A stretch of 64,000 bases of DNA. It comes from Hugenholtzia roseola DSM 9546. GTDB lineage: Bacteria > Bacteroidota > Bacteroidia > Cytophagales > Bernardetiaceae. The notes beneath the pieces were generated by a model that searched no databases, was not told where the DNA came from, and saw only the letters and a program-made list of their open reading frames with translations. The translations under genes were made by a program, and so were the position numbers. How positions within the stretch are numbered: the stretch's first letter is position 1; each line of letters opens with the position of its first letter. Below are positions 1 through 10,257 of this stretch, piece by piece. The stretch is from NCBI RefSeq assembly GCF_000422585.1, contig NZ_KE383884.1, forward strand, positions 48,107-112,106. Direction: 5' to 3'.

Positions 1-64
1 AATCTCAACATGGTACTCAAAATCATAAAAACAACTTTTCCCTACTTTATACCTCTTATCTTTT

Positions 65-1381
65 GTGAAAACCACTTTTGAAGTAACAGGAAACGCCAAA
101 CTTAGTGGCAGCATCACGCCACAGGGGGCAAAAAATGAAGCCCTACAAATCTTGTGCGCCGTATTGCTCACGCCCGAACCGATAACGGTGCATGCCGTTC
201 CCGACATTTTAGATGTGCGAAAGCTCATAGAATTGTTACAAAGTTTTGGGGTCTTGGTAGAAAAACTTGCGCCCAATAGTTACCGCTTCGAAGCCAAAGA
301 CATCAATTTAGACTACCTTTCAGAAAGTAGTTTCAAAAAACAGGGCAGTGCCTTGCGCGGTTCGGTCATGATTATTGGTGCGCTTTTGGGGCGTTTCGGA
401 AAAGCCTGCCTACCCCAACCCGGCGGCGATAAAATCGGCAGACGCAGGCTCGATACACACTTTCGCGGCTTAGAAAAATTAGGGGCAAAGTTTACCTATC
501 ACGCCGACACGCAATTCTACCAAATAGAAGCGCAAGAACTCACAGGCACGCATATCCTTTTAGACGAACCCTCTGTTACAGGCACAGCCAATGTGCTAAT
601 GGCGGCAGTTTTGGCAAAAGGGAAAACGACACTCTACAATGCCGCTTGCGAACCCTATTTACAACAACTCTGCCGCATGCTCAATCGCATGGGAGCAAAC
701 ATTCGCGGCGTAGGTTCTAACCTTTTGGAAATTGAGGGCGTAGAATATCTGGGCGGCACTACCCATACGATGCTTCCTGATATGATTGAAGTAGGCAGTT
801 TTATTGGCATGGCAGCTCTTACGGCTTCCGAACTCACGATAAAAAATGCAGGTGTGCCGCACTTGGGTATGATTGTCGATGTCTTTAAAAAGTTGGGGAT
901 TCAGACCCAAATTCAAGGTGATGACATTTTTGTTCCTGCACAGCCACACTATCAAATCGAAACCTTTATCGATAACTCGGTCATGACCATTTATGATGCG
1001 CCCTGGCCTAATTTCACCCCCGACTTGATTTCGATAGCCTTAGTAGTCGCGACACAGGCAAAGGGTACAGTTTTGATACACCAAAAAATGTTTGAAAGCC
1101 GCCTTTTCTTTGTAGATAAACTCATCGACATGGGAGCGCAAATTATCCTATGCGACCCCCATCGCGCCACCGTCATTGGCTTGGATAGGCGACATGCCTT
1201 GCGTGGTATTCAAATGACCTCGCCAGATATTCGGGCAGGCGTAGCCCTTCTGATGGCTGCCCTTTCTGCGGAAGGAAAAAGCATTATCCGCAATGCCGAA
1301 CAAATTGATAGGGGTTATGAACGCATCGATGCGCGTCTGAACGCTTTGGGGGCAAACATCAAACGCATAGAAGAAGACTAA
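65..1381 (+). CDS. murA: UDP-N-acetylglucosamine 1-carboxyvinyltransferase (MurA)
   Basis: This is the first committed enzyme of peptidoglycan synthesis. It transfers enolpyruvate from PEP to UDP-GlcNAc in the cytoplasm. The 438 residues cover the whole EPSP-synthase-like fold. The conserved Lys23-Asn24 pair lies in GAKNEAL near the N-terminus, and the loop PGGDKIGRR follows at about 119-127. In the family this loop normally carries the catalytic Cys (Cys115 in E. coli); here the position is Asp122 (codon 428-430). This Asp form is known from Mycobacterium and Chlamydia, where it makes MurA insensitive to fosfomycin, so the same is inferred here. The start is a GTG, chosen because the family N-terminus (FEVTGNAKLSGSI) begins directly after it and no ATG lies in frame just upstream. 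meaB follows after 59 bases on the same strand. Confidence 0.96.
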   Translation: MKTTFEVTGNAKLSGSITPQGAKNEALQILCAVLLTPEPITVHAVPDILDVRKLIELLQSFGVLVEKLAPNSYRFEAKDINLDYLSESSFKKQGSALRGSVMIIGALLGRFGKACLPQPGGDKIGRRRLDTHFRGLEKLGAKFTYHADTQFYQIEAQELTGTHILLDEPSVTGTANVLMAAVLAKGKTTLYNAACEPYLQQLCRMLNRMGANIRGVGSNLLEIEGVEYLGGTTHTMLPDMIEVGSFIGMAALTASELTIKNAGVPHLGMIVDVFKKLGIQTQIQGDDIFVPAQPHYQIETFIDNSVMTIYDAPWPNFTPDLISIALVVATQAKGTVLIHQKMFESRLFFVDKLIDMGAQIILCDPHRATVIGLDRRHALRGIQMTSPDIRAGVALLMAALSAEGKSIIRNAEQIDRGYERIDARLNALGANIKRIEED

Positions 1382-1440
1382 TTTTAAAAATAAAGACCTA
1401 AACCACTTTTTCCTATCCTTTGCATAGGATTTTAAACCCA

Positions 1441-2427
1441 ATGAGAAAACGCCTCACCGCCACAGAATACATAGAAGGCATTTTAGCCTTTGATATTTCG
1501 ATTCTAAGTCGTGCCATTACGCTGGTAGAAAGCCGCTTGACTTCTGATAGACTCTTAGCAAAAGAGATATTACAAGCCCTGCTACCCCATACGGGCAAAT
1601 CGTTGCGTGTCGGTATTACAGGCGTACCGGGGGTAGGAAAAAGTACCTTTATAGAAAGTTTTGGGAGTTTTTTGATAGAAAAGGTACAGAAAAAAGTGGC
1701 GGTTTTGGCAATAGACCCCAGCAGTCAGCGGTCGGGCGGCAGCATTTTAGGCGATAAAACGCGCATGCAGGTCTTGTCGCAAAACCCCAACGCCTACATT
1801 CGCCCTTCGGCGGCAGGCGATTCTTTGGGCGGCGTGAGCAACAAGACACGCGAAACGCTTTTACTTTGCGAAGCGGCAGGCTTCGAGGTCATCTTGATAG
1901 AAACCGTAGGCGTGGGGCAGTCGGAAACGGCAGTAAAAGAGATGTCCGATTTTTTCCTGCTGCTTATGTTGGCAGGCGCAGGCGACGAATTGCAAGGTAT
2001 CAAACGCGGCATTATGGAAATGGCAGATTTGGTCGTTATCAACAAAGCCGATGGCGAAAACCAACTTCGCGCCGAGCAAGCACGTGCCGATTATGCACGC
2101 GCCCTGCATCTTTTCCCCCCCCATCAAGGCAGTTGGATTCCAGAGGCACTCACCTGTTCGGCATTAGAAAAAAGCAACCTCGAAAGCATTTGGCAGCATA
2201 TCCAAAATTATCAGACCCTTACACAAAACAATGGATTTTGGCACATCAACCGTCAGAATCAGAACCTACAATGGTTTAAAGCTACCATCAATGAGGAACT
2301 ACAACGCCACTTTTATCAAAATGAAAGCATCAGAAATAGCCTCGAAATTGTGGAGGAACAGGTAAGGGCTGGCAAAACGCCTCCCATGCTTGCTGCCGAA
2401 ACACTGCTAAGGAAATATTTTGAATAG
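1441..2427 (+). CDS. meaB: MeaB/ArgK-type GTPase, methylmalonyl-CoA mutase chaperone
   Basis: A G3E-family P-loop GTPase that in known systems protects and reloads adenosylcobalamin-dependent methylmalonyl-CoA mutase. Visible motifs are the Walker A GVPGVGKST at about residues 61-69, the family stretch DPSSQRSGGSILGDKTRM, the switch region ETVGVGQSE, and the guanine-specificity motif NKAD. The length of 328 residues is normal. I start at the ATG at 1441 (MRKRLTATEY). A TTG seven codons upstream is in frame but adds residues with no family support. No mutase gene is adjacent, so the client enzyme must be encoded elsewhere. It probably shares a transcript with murA, though the two functions are unrelated. 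Confidence 0.93.
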   Translation: MRKRLTATEYIEGILAFDISILSRAITLVESRLTSDRLLAKEILQALLPHTGKSLRVGITGVPGVGKSTFIESFGSFLIEKVQKKVAVLAIDPSSQRSGGSILGDKTRMQVLSQNPNAYIRPSAAGDSLGGVSNKTRETLLLCEAAGFEVILIETVGVGQSETAVKEMSDFFLLLMLAGAGDELQGIKRGIMEMADLVVINKADGENQLRAEQARADYARALHLFPPHQGSWIPEALTCSALEKSNLESIWQHIQNYQTLTQNNGFWHINRQNQNLQWFKATINEELQRHFYQNESIRNSLEIVEEQVRAGKTPPMLAAETLLRKYFE

Positions 2428-2473
2428 TTGACTTTTTTTTGCTTTTCTTTTCTGCTTTTTTAATTTTATTTTT

Positions 2474-2565
2474 CTAAAATTTGGGTCTGATTTTTTGGGT
2501 CTAAAATTTGGGTCTGATTTTTTGGGTCTAAAATTTGGGTCTGATTTTTTGGGTCTAAAATTTTG
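2474..2565. repeat. 27-bp tandem repeat, three copies plus a partial fourth
   Basis: Three exact 27-base units lie head to tail at 2474-2500, 2501-2527 and 2528-2554, each of the form CTAAAATTTGGG-TCTGATTTTTTGGGT. A partial fourth copy at 2555-2565 supplies the stop codon and the last Lys-Phe codons of the giant minus-strand gene. The array fills most of the space between the convergent meaB and the giant gene. The unit resembles the AAAATTTGG...GGGTCTGA core of the dispersed 173-bp element found elsewhere in this window. Confidence 0.9.
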
Positions 2566-5500
2566 CCGCCACTGCAATTTTCTTTTTCAGATATTGCACC
2601 GAACCGTTCAAATCGTACAATTCTATCAATAAAAGATAATAACCAACGCGCACTTTTTGGCTTCGATTATCAGTGCCGTCCCAAGTGATAAAACCGCTGG
2701 TGGCAGCTAATTGGTTTTGTACCAAATCGCGAACCTTGCGCCCCATGGCATCATAAATCGAAATATTTACCATCTGACCCTGCACATTGCAATCGTAAAA
2801 AATTTGAGCAAAATCATTCACCCCATCAGCATCAGGGGTAATGACCTCCCCTTCTACCCGAAAGCAATCTTGTGAAATACCTTGATTTTCAAGCTCTTTT
2901 GCCTGCGAATTGCGGTAGGCTGGCGTTCCAAAACCTACGGTAGAAGCCGCAGAGTGCCAATTATTGGGGTCATTGGTGGGAGCTTCAAAATCTATGCGCT
3001 CCAAAGAAACGCCATTTTGGTCGCGTATTAAATCAAAATGGAAATCTTCATGGTAGCGAAATCTATCTAACTCCTTGTCTTGAAAATCTAATAAAACAAC
3101 TTCGCCTTCTTCGTCGGAATAAGACGGAAGCGAGGACATTTGCCAAAAACCTGCCCTATTTCCATTCGGGTATTGATTTAAAAGTTGTAAAGAATCCGAA
3201 GTAAGGGCAATATAAGCCTGCGGAGCTAAAATAAGCGTTTCGCTGCTAAGATTGCGAATGGTATTGAGCGAACTCGGATTTGTCGCATTTCCATCTAAAT
3301 TTGTGTTGGCGATTTTATAGCCCTTCAAATCTATAAACTTATCGCTATGGTTGTAAATTTCTACAAAATCAACACCAAAAGTGGGCGGATTAAATAGAAT
3401 TTCATTGATGAGCAAATCGCCAATTTCTGCCGCTTCGGGCAAAACCACAAAGGCGGAGTTTGCCAAATCGCTCACCAAATTGCCTGCACAGTCGGTAAGA
3501 TTTTGCAACCGAACCTCATAACGTGTGCGCGTTTGAAGGGGGGCAGATAGTTCTATGATTAAATTTTTCCAGTTTCCATTTTCTACATACTGCGCCGAAA
3601 TAGGCATCAAAGGCGCGATTTCTATTTGTGCAAAAGCAATTTGTAGACTATCTAATTTTTCGTCAAAAATGAGTCTAATCTTTTGATTATCAATCGCTTC
3701 TGCACGCAAAAGTTTGGGCTGAATCCTATCACCCGAAAGGGCATACACCGAATTTCTTTGAGCAGGCGTACCACCTCTTGCATCACGCGAAGCCGTCCAG
3801 TTTTCGCGCTCTATGCAGAACTGCGAGGGGTCTATCATTTCCAAAGACCAACCGCCTTCCTTTTTTTCCGCATCTCCATACCAAGCATCAGAATAGGTAA
3901 CTTCAAATACTAACGCTTCGGCTGCATTTGAAAGGCGCAATAGTTTGCCCGAATTGGTCAGCGAAAGCCAAGTAGTAAGCCCTGCCACTTTTCCATAAGA
4001 TAGGAACTGATTGCGAACAGAGTTGGGTACAAGTAGCAAATATTCCTGTGGCAACAAAACCAAAGGAGGCAATACAATTTTATTATTTCCATCAAAAAGA
4101 CTAACACCATTCAAAGAAATAATTTTATTTGTAGGATTGTAAAGTTCTATGTATTCACTTTCAGGCAAACTTACCACAGGCGAGGGGTCAGGTAGAATTT
4201 CTGTAATCAAGAGTTCCCCAAAAGAAGGACTTGCACCTGCGCCAAAAACAAGGCTCTGCATTTGTGTATTTTCGGCACAATCGCGTATATTTTGTATAGT
4301 TAGGGTATATAACACTTCTGCTGCCGCCGCTGGACTTAAAAATAGGCGTACCGATTTGGCAGAAAGCCATTCTATCTGCAAAACGCTTAGGTTGTTGTCT
4401 ATGCTATAATGGGCAGGATTAAGGGCAGAGAGCGAATCTACTTTTTCATTGAACACAATCAGCAGCGCATTTCTATCTTCACTAAGCGTAAGCGACTGTA
4501 TTTGAGGAGCTTCTGTATCAGGATTAGGCGCAAAGACCGAATTTTGGCGCGAAGGCGTACCGCCCGAAGGGTCTATTGAAGCACGCCAATTTTGAGCTTC
4601 CCCACAAAAATTAGTAGGGTCTATCATTTCCAAAGACCAGCCCCCCTCTTCTTTCGCCACATCGCCATACCAAGTATCAGAATAAAAAACTTCATACAAA
4701 TAAGCACCAGAGATAGTTTGTAGTTTTAATAACTTGCCTGCAATGGTCAGAGAAGGAAAACGGCTCACCCCTAAAACGCGCCCAAAATCGCGCAATTCGG
4801 CAGCCGAAGAAGTGGCACAAATGGTTAAGTATTCGTTGGGCATCAAAATTTCGTCAGGAAGTAGTGTAGTATTGCTCCCATCTACTATCATCACCTGCCC
4901 CAAAGCAAGAATTTTATCCGTAGGATTGTAAATTTCGAGATACTCACGCGCAGGAAGCCCCACAGTAGGCGTAGGGTCTGCCATAATTTCAGTTATCAAA
5001 AGTTCGTAGGCAGCAGGCACTACCCCTTTTCCAAACTCGAAGACCTTTTCCGAAGCCGCCCTATTACCTGCACAATCCGCAATTTCCGCGCTTATCACAA
5101 GCCTATAAAGTATGTTTTCTGCCAAAGCAGGCGAAAATCGTAGGCGCACCGTATTGTTATTTATCCAAACTAATTGGTTAATACTAATACCTGTTTGAAT
5201 CTGATAGTGAGCGGAATTTACCAAACTCAAACTGTCTATTTTTTCGGAAAATATTACATCAAGTTCAGTATCCGAAACCAACACAAAACGCTCTGCAAAA
5301 GGTAGCGTTGTATCGGGATTGGGTGCAGCCACCGAATTAGCACGTGCAGGCGTTCCGCCCAAAGGGTCTTGTGAAGCACGCCAATTTTGCGCTCCCTCAC
5401 AGACATTGTTCAAGTCTATCATTTCCAAAGACCAACCGCCATTCGCCTTATTTGCATCTCTATACCAAGTGTCTGAATAGCTAACTTCTTGAATAAGAGC

Positions 5501-8500
5501 ATTTTGTGAATTGTAAAGCGCAATCGTTTTGCCCGAAAAAGTAAGCGTAGGAAGGCTCGGTACACCTACCGCTTCTATGCCACGCACTGCAAAGCTATCC
5601 ACGCGCGTAGTAGTAGTTAGAATAATGTAACTATTTGGCAACAAAACTCGATTCGGCAACCTGCCCACACTGCTATTATCGCGTATCGTAACGCCATCAA
5701 GCGAAAGTAAATCGTCCGTAACGTTGTGAATTTCAATGTATTTAACTGCTGGCAAGCCCACAGGCGGCGTTTCCCTTGCCATAAGTTCCGTTATCAAAAT
5801 TTCATAGCGTTGGGGGCTTCGTCCTCGCCCTACTTGCAGCGTTTGGGACAAACTATTTCCTGCACAATCTACTAAGTTATTGATAGTCAGGGTATAAATT
5901 GTACTGCTATTCGGTGCTGCGCCCAATAGCAATACAATTTCTTTCGGATTTTGATATTCTAATCCGCTAATATTCAAATTTGGATTAAAGCTATAATTTG
6001 AAAGTGTCATGAAAGCCAAGCTATCCACATTTTCGTTGAAAACAAGGCGTAATCTTACCTCTGTTTCAAAGGAAAATTCAACCAAAAGCGGAGCTTCTGT
6101 GTCGGGATTAGAAGCCGCTACGGAATTGACTTGCGAAGGCGTGCCACCTCGCGCGTCAATCGAGGCACGCCAATTTTGGGCTTCGCCACAAAGGTTATTT
6201 ATATCAATCATCTCTAACGACCAACCGCCATTTGCCTTTGTCGCATCTTGATACCACGAAGACTTGTAATCCACTTTAAAAACCAAAGCACTATCATTAG
6301 TTCGCATAAGGCGCAATAACTCACCCGAATTATTAAGAGAAGGAAAGTTAGATACGCCTATTGCATTGATGTTTTGTACCAAAAAGCTATCTACGCGGCT
6401 TGTGGCTGTTAGGGTTAGGTATTGATTTGGTAAGATAAGATAGTTTGGTAAAATAACAGATGAGGTAGCATCAAAGAGGCGAATTGTAGCTAAATTGATA
6501 GGATTTGAACTTTTGTTCAAAATTTCCAAATATTCTGCTCTCGGAAGCTCTACTTGGGGGTCTTCGTCCGCCATAATTTCAGTGATAATAATATCGTATA
6601 ACTGCGGAGTTGCACCTATCCCAAATTCGCGTACAATCGGCTGCGCGTTGCCTGCACAGTCGGCTAAGTTATTGATAGTCAGTGTATAAACTAAGTCGGA
6701 GTTAAGAGTCGCATTGAGTTTGAGGCGCACCTGTGTAGGCGAAAGATAAAAAATTTGACTTACAGAAAGTCCATTATTTAGACTATAAAAAGCCGTATTG
6801 ACCAAAAGCAAACTATCTATGCTTTCAGAAAAGGTAAGAAGCAGGGTATCATTTGGGATAATAACCAATTCCGATAGTTGGGGCGCAATATTATCGGGGT
6901 TGTCGCCAAAAACGGAATTTTGTGTGGCAGGCGTTCCACCCAAAGGGTCGAGAGAGGCACGCCAATTTTCGCGTGTATAACAAGGAGGCGTGAGGTCTAT
7001 CATTTCCAAAGACCAGCCGCCATTTTCTTTTGTCGCATCTTGATACCAAGAATCGGAATAATTTAGTTGTGAAATCAAACTATTATCAGCCCCTACTATG
7101 CGAACTGTTCCGCTGGTATTAGTCAAGGCACGCCAAGGCGAAAGTGCGATGGCATTGCCATAAACGGCAAAACTATCGAGGGCAGTTTGAGGGCAAAGTA
7201 CAACATATTGATTAGGTTGTAAAACAAAATCGGCTTGAATGGTAGAAAGCGAACTTGTACCAACCTGCACCCCAAAAAGGTTTTGAGCGGTATTAGAGGC
7301 GTTATAAATTTCGAGATATTCAGTGGCAGGAAGCCCAACTTGTGGCACTTCGTCAGCCATTAACTCTGTGATAATGAGCGAGTTGGCAGGTGGTACGGGC
7401 GGACGGCTAAAAGCTATTGTCTGTGCTACCATCGGATTGCCTTCCAAATCGCGCACGTTAGAAATGGTAATACTATAAGTAATTCCGAAACCAAAATTTT
7501 GATTAAAAACTACTCTTATCCTATTGCTTGCTAAAAAAGTAGTGGCAGTAGGCAAGCCAAAGCCTGCTACCTGATAGTGATTGAAAGCCAAAGCCGTTGT
7601 ATTTTCTACACCTTCTGAAAAAGTAATTTCTAAACTATTATCAGAAAGTACCCGCACCTGTGTAACCGTAGGCGGCGCGTTGTCGAGGTTGAAAGTGTGT
7701 GTGGAACGCGGCGCAATTTCTTCATTTTGTAAATCAAAATAGCCCGCATCTAAGGTGTAATTTGTGTTCGGTGCAAGCGCAGCCCCCAACGCCACATGCA
7801 CAAGTTGGTTGTTGTTCGCATCAAGATTTGCCGCAAGCGCAGTGCCAATGGCATTGTCAATTTCATATAGAGCCGCATTCTGAACCGAAATAGGAACAGG
7901 AGGATAGTTAAAAAGTACATCTATTAGAGTAGGCGTGATAGGCGTAACCGACACAATACGCGGTTGATAGACAAAATTTTTAGTTTGGCTTATTAAAGTA
8001 TTTGAAAATAAATCTTGAATATTTTGCACCGTTAGGCTGTAACTTGTACCAATAGCAAAATTGTTACTAAAAGTAAGTTCTACAACGGCAGGGCTTACTT
8101 GTACTGCATTTATCGCAATCCCTATTCCACTAACATTGTAATTTGCTGCATTTTGAGCCGTTGCGTTGGTAATCGGTTCTGAAAAAGTAACCCTTAATAG
8201 GTTATTTGCCAGCGGCTCTGCCTTGGCAATGCTTGGGATTTGGGTAGAAAAAGGTAGGTTTTGGGCAGGCGAGAGCGGATTATTAGTTAAATCTGTTACA
8301 TTTTCTACTGTTAGAATGTAGTTGCCAACATCAGCCAAGCCCCCTGCAAAAAAGAGCCGCACACGTGTTGCATCAAACGGCAAAAGCGTCGCCGTAGTGG
8401 GGTTTCCAATGGCGTTATTGAGGGTATAATTGGCAATATTTTCAGCCGTAGCCTGTGTTAATAGTTCAGAAAATTGTAATTCTAACGTATTGTTATTTAA

Positions 8501-10138
8501 AATAGTTAGATTCAATACCGAAGGCGGCAATGGGTCATAAACAAAGGCACGTGTGCGCGTTGTCATGACATTGCCCAAAAAGTCTGTTACGTTTCTGATG
8601 CGCAATTCGTAAGGCGTTTGCGGTACGAAAGTCCCTGAAAATGAGAGCGTTACTTGGGAAAAATTGTTGGGATTTCGTATCGCCGAAGTAGGAAAACCAA
8701 AGCCCAGCCATTCATAATGATTGACAATTTGGGCAGAGATAAGCTCCACAGGTTCGGAAAATTGTACTAAAATTTGGTTATTAGAAAGTGGTATCACACA
8801 ACCAGAAACACAGACATCAGGGCGTTGGGTATCATAAACAAAATTTGCATTTACGGGAATCGTTATCGCATTTGTATTTTGGTCGGCTACATTATTGACC
8901 GTCAAAGTGTGGGTAATATTGGCTGCAAAATTATCGGAAAAAACCAGATGCACCAAACGCTGATTGGCAGCATCTCGAACCGCTGAAACGGGATTAGGGA
9001 CACCCAAATTTTTGGTATAATTTCCTACATTTTGTGCCGAAAGTAGTTCTACATTTTCCGAAAAAAGTACATCTAAACTCGAAGGCGAGGTAACTGTTAG
9101 TTCGCTTATGATAGGAGGCAAATTGTCATTAAAACTAAAATTTTGATTTGTAGTAAGAATTGTATTACCAAAAATGTCATTTACATTCTGAACCGTAATA
9201 GTATAGTTTGTAGCCGTCGTAAAATTATTTGCAAATGTAAGCCTAATTTTATCAGTGCTTCCCACTTCCAACGTTGCTGTTAGGGGTGTCCCCAGTCCCA
9301 AATTCACAGAAAAATCTGAAACTTGTATAGAATTAGGTTCAATATCTTCATCAAAAGTCAGTACAATTTGATTGGGCGAAGCTCCCTGCACGTTCAAAAG
9401 CGTAGGAGGCGTATTGTCGATATAAGGCTGAATCGTAACAAAATCAAGTATAAAATCATTTCTTCTTGCGTTGGCAGAATAACGATAATTAACCCCAAAA
9501 AAACTACTATTTGTGTAAGTATTTTCCGTAACGCTACCTTGCAAAACGCCGTTGGCATAAATTTTCCAGACCCCAGCCAATGTGCGAATGACCCTAATTT
9601 CAACCAAAAAAGGAGCTGTTCCAAAATTAGTAGCCGAACTCAAAGGAAAAGGCGTGAGCGTAGTTCCATCTTGTCTATAAAAAGTGAGTACCTCTCTTAG
9701 TTCTAAAAAATAGCCATTTAAAGCTCCATTTAAGTTTGCATTATCAGAAACTAAATACAAGCGCGAGTTGTTGGTTGCGTTTGGAATTTGTGTAAAAAGT
9801 AGTTCAGTTTCGAGCAGCCATTCCCAATTATCTGCGTTGAGATTGAAGGCTGTCGGGGTGCTTAGGTAGGCAATGCGCGTGCCTGCGCCACCATTGGGCA
9901 GGTTGGTTTGCAGTTGAAAGCCAGCATTGACGGTAAAACCGTCGCCCGTCGTTACGGTATTGCCGCCGCTCCAAGTAGGGAGGGCGGTGTAGTTGCCATC
10001 TGTAAAATTATCGTTTAAAATTTGAGATTTTAAATTTGACAAACTTGAAAATAGCAGCAGTAAAAGTAAGGCATTTTTTACGATATTTTTACTTATAAAT
10101 TGAACCCAATGGAAAAGAACGTGCGTATCTGTTTGCAT
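2555..10138 (-). CDS. Giant secreted multidomain protein: Ig-like and lamin-tail modules with gliding/T9SS-like C-terminus
   Basis: A 2527-residue exported protein, probably a surface adhesin or scaffold. The order is: a signal peptide with a leucine run; a concanavalin/LamG-like N-terminal region to about residue 235; seven tandem modules of about 95 residues (240-915) of the bacterial Ig-like type, with FSE-type strands and endings such as Y-T-L-T-V-x-N-V; then six lamin-tail-domain modules beginning near 918, 1183, 1448, 1711, 1978 and 2241. Five lamin-tail modules share a GGWSLEMID motif and are followed by another Ig-like module, giving a period near 265 residues. The last 105 residues start ITPDADGVND and resemble FlgD/CHU_C-type C-terminal domains of gliding and type IX secreted proteins. 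I start at the ATG at 10138 because a promoter at 10173-10204 lies downstream of the longer possible start at 10204. No enzyme motif was recognised. Confidence 0.85.
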   Translation of the reverse strand: MQTDTHVLFHWVQFISKNIVKNALLLLLLFSSLSNLKSQILNDNFTDGNYTALPTWSGGNTVTTGDGFTVNAGFQLQTNLPNGGAGTRIAYLSTPTAFNLNADNWEWLLETELLFTQIPNATNNSRLYLVSDNANLNGALNGYFLELREVLTFYRQDGTTLTPFPLSSATNFGTAPFLVEIRVIRTLAGVWKIYANGVLQGSVTENTYTNSSFFGVNYRYSANARRNDFILDFVTIQPYIDNTPPTLLNVQGASPNQIVLTFDEDIEPNSIQVSDFSVNLGLGTPLTATLEVGSTDKIRLTFANNFTTATNYTITVQNVNDIFGNTILTTNQNFSFNDNLPPIISELTVTSPSSLDVLFSENVELLSAQNVGNYTKNLGVPNPVSAVRDAANQRLVHLVFSDNFAANITHTLTVNNVADQNTNAITIPVNANFVYDTQRPDVCVSGCVIPLSNNQILVQFSEPVELISAQIVNHYEWLGFGFPTSAIRNPNNFSQVTLSFSGTFVPQTPYELRIRNVTDFLGNVMTTRTRAFVYDPLPPSVLNLTILNNNTLELQFSELLTQATAENIANYTLNNAIGNPTTATLLPFDATRVRLFFAGGLADVGNYILTVENVTDLTNNPLSPAQNLPFSTQIPSIAKAEPLANNLLRVTFSEPITNATAQNAANYNVSGIGIAINAVQVSPAVVELTFSNNFAIGTSYSLTVQNIQDLFSNTLISQTKNFVYQPRIVSVTPITPTLIDVLFNYPPVPISVQNAALYEIDNAIGTALAANLDANNNQLVHVALGAALAPNTNYTLDAGYFDLQNEEIAPRSTHTFNLDNAPPTVTQVRVLSDNSLEITFSEGVENTTALAFNHYQVAGFGLPTATTFLASNRIRVVFNQNFGFGITYSITISNVRDLEGNPMVAQTIAFSRPPVPPANSLIITELMADEVPQVGLPATEYLEIYNASNTAQNLFGVQVGTSSLSTIQADFVLQPNQYVVLCPQTALDSFAVYGNAIALSPWRALTNTSGTVRIVGADNSLISQLNYSDSWYQDATKENGGWSLEMIDLTPPCYTRENWRASLDPLGGTPATQNSVFGDNPDNIAPQLSELVIIPNDTLLLTFSESIDSLLLVNTAFYSLNNGLSVSQIFYLSPTQVRLKLNATLNSDLVYTLTINNLADCAGNAQPIVREFGIGATPQLYDIIITEIMADEDPQVELPRAEYLEILNKSSNPINLATIRLFDATSSVILPNYLILPNQYLTLTATSRVDSFLVQNINAIGVSNFPSLNNSGELLRLMRTNDSALVFKVDYKSSWYQDATKANGGWSLEMIDINNLCGEAQNWRASIDARGGTPSQVNSVAASNPDTEAPLLVEFSFETEVRLRLVFNENVDSLAFMTLSNYSFNPNLNISGLEYQNPKEIVLLLGAAPNSSTIYTLTINNLVDCAGNSLSQTLQVGRGRSPQRYEILITELMARETPPVGLPAVKYIEIHNVTDDLLSLDGVTIRDNSSVGRLPNRVLLPNSYIILTTTTRVDSFAVRGIEAVGVPSLPTLTFSGKTIALYNSQNALIQEVSYSDTWYRDANKANGGWSLEMIDLNNVCEGAQNWRASQDPLGGTPARANSVAAPNPDTTLPFAERFVLVSDTELDVIFSEKIDSLSLVNSAHYQIQTGISINQLVWINNNTVRLRFSPALAENILYRLVISAEIADCAGNRAASEKVFEFGKGVVPAAYELLITEIMADPTPTVGLPAREYLEIYNPTDKILALGQVMIVDGSNTTLLPDEILMPNEYLTICATSSAAELRDFGRVLGVSRFPSLTIAGKLLKLQTISGAYLYEVFYSDTWYGDVAKEEGGWSLEMIDPTNFCGEAQNWRASIDPSGGTPSRQNSVFAPNPDTEAPQIQSLTLSEDRNALLIVFNEKVDSLSALNPAHYSIDNNLSVLQIEWLSAKSVRLFLSPAAAAEVLYTLTIQNIRDCAENTQMQSLVFGAGASPSFGELLITEILPDPSPVVSLPESEYIELYNPTNKIISLNGVSLFDGNNKIVLPPLVLLPQEYLLLVPNSVRNQFLSYGKVAGLTTWLSLTNSGKLLRLSNAAEALVFEVTYSDAWYGDAEKKEGGWSLEMIDPSQFCIERENWTASRDARGGTPAQRNSVYALSGDRIQPKLLRAEAIDNQKIRLIFDEKLDSLQIAFAQIEIAPLMPISAQYVENGNWKNLIIELSAPLQTRTRYEVRLQNLTDCAGNLVSDLANSAFVVLPEAAEIGDLLINEILFNPPTFGVDFVEIYNHSDKFIDLKGYKIANTNLDGNATNPSSLNTIRNLSSETLILAPQAYIALTSDSLQLLNQYPNGNRAGFWQMSSLPSYSDEEGEVVLLDFQDKELDRFRYHEDFHFDLIRDQNGVSLERIDFEAPTNDPNNWHSAASTVGFGTPAYRNSQAKELENQGISQDCFRVEGEVITPDADGVNDFAQIFYDCNVQGQMVNISIYDAMGRKVRDLVQNQLAATSGFITWDGTDNRSQKVRVGYYLLLIELYDLNGSVQYLKKKIAVAAKF

Positions 10139-10172
10139 AAATGTCGAAGTTAGGGTCGTGGGGAGTATCAAG

Positions 10173-10204
10173 CAAATATAATTTTTTATTCTCAAAAAAT
10201 CCAA
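10173..10204 (-). promoter_or_regulatory. Predicted Bacteroidota promoter for the giant gene
   Basis: Read on the minus strand, TTG (10204-10202), a 21-base spacer and TATATTTG (10180-10173) match the -33/-7 consensus of the primary sigma factor in Bacteroidota. Transcription would start near 10168, about 30 bases before the ATG at 10138. This argues against the longer open frame starting at 10204. Confidence 0.55.
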
Positions 10205-10257
10205 AAAGTTCTTGTTTTATTGGGCTTTGAAACAAAAAATTCACATTCGCCATACCG

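Noticed and set aside
2474..2565. CRISPR-like array
   Set aside because: The units are contiguous without spacers, so it is a simple tandem repeat.
10139..10204. Longer start for the giant protein
   Set aside because: The predicted promoter lies within this stretch, and the ATG at 10138 gives a usual signal peptide.
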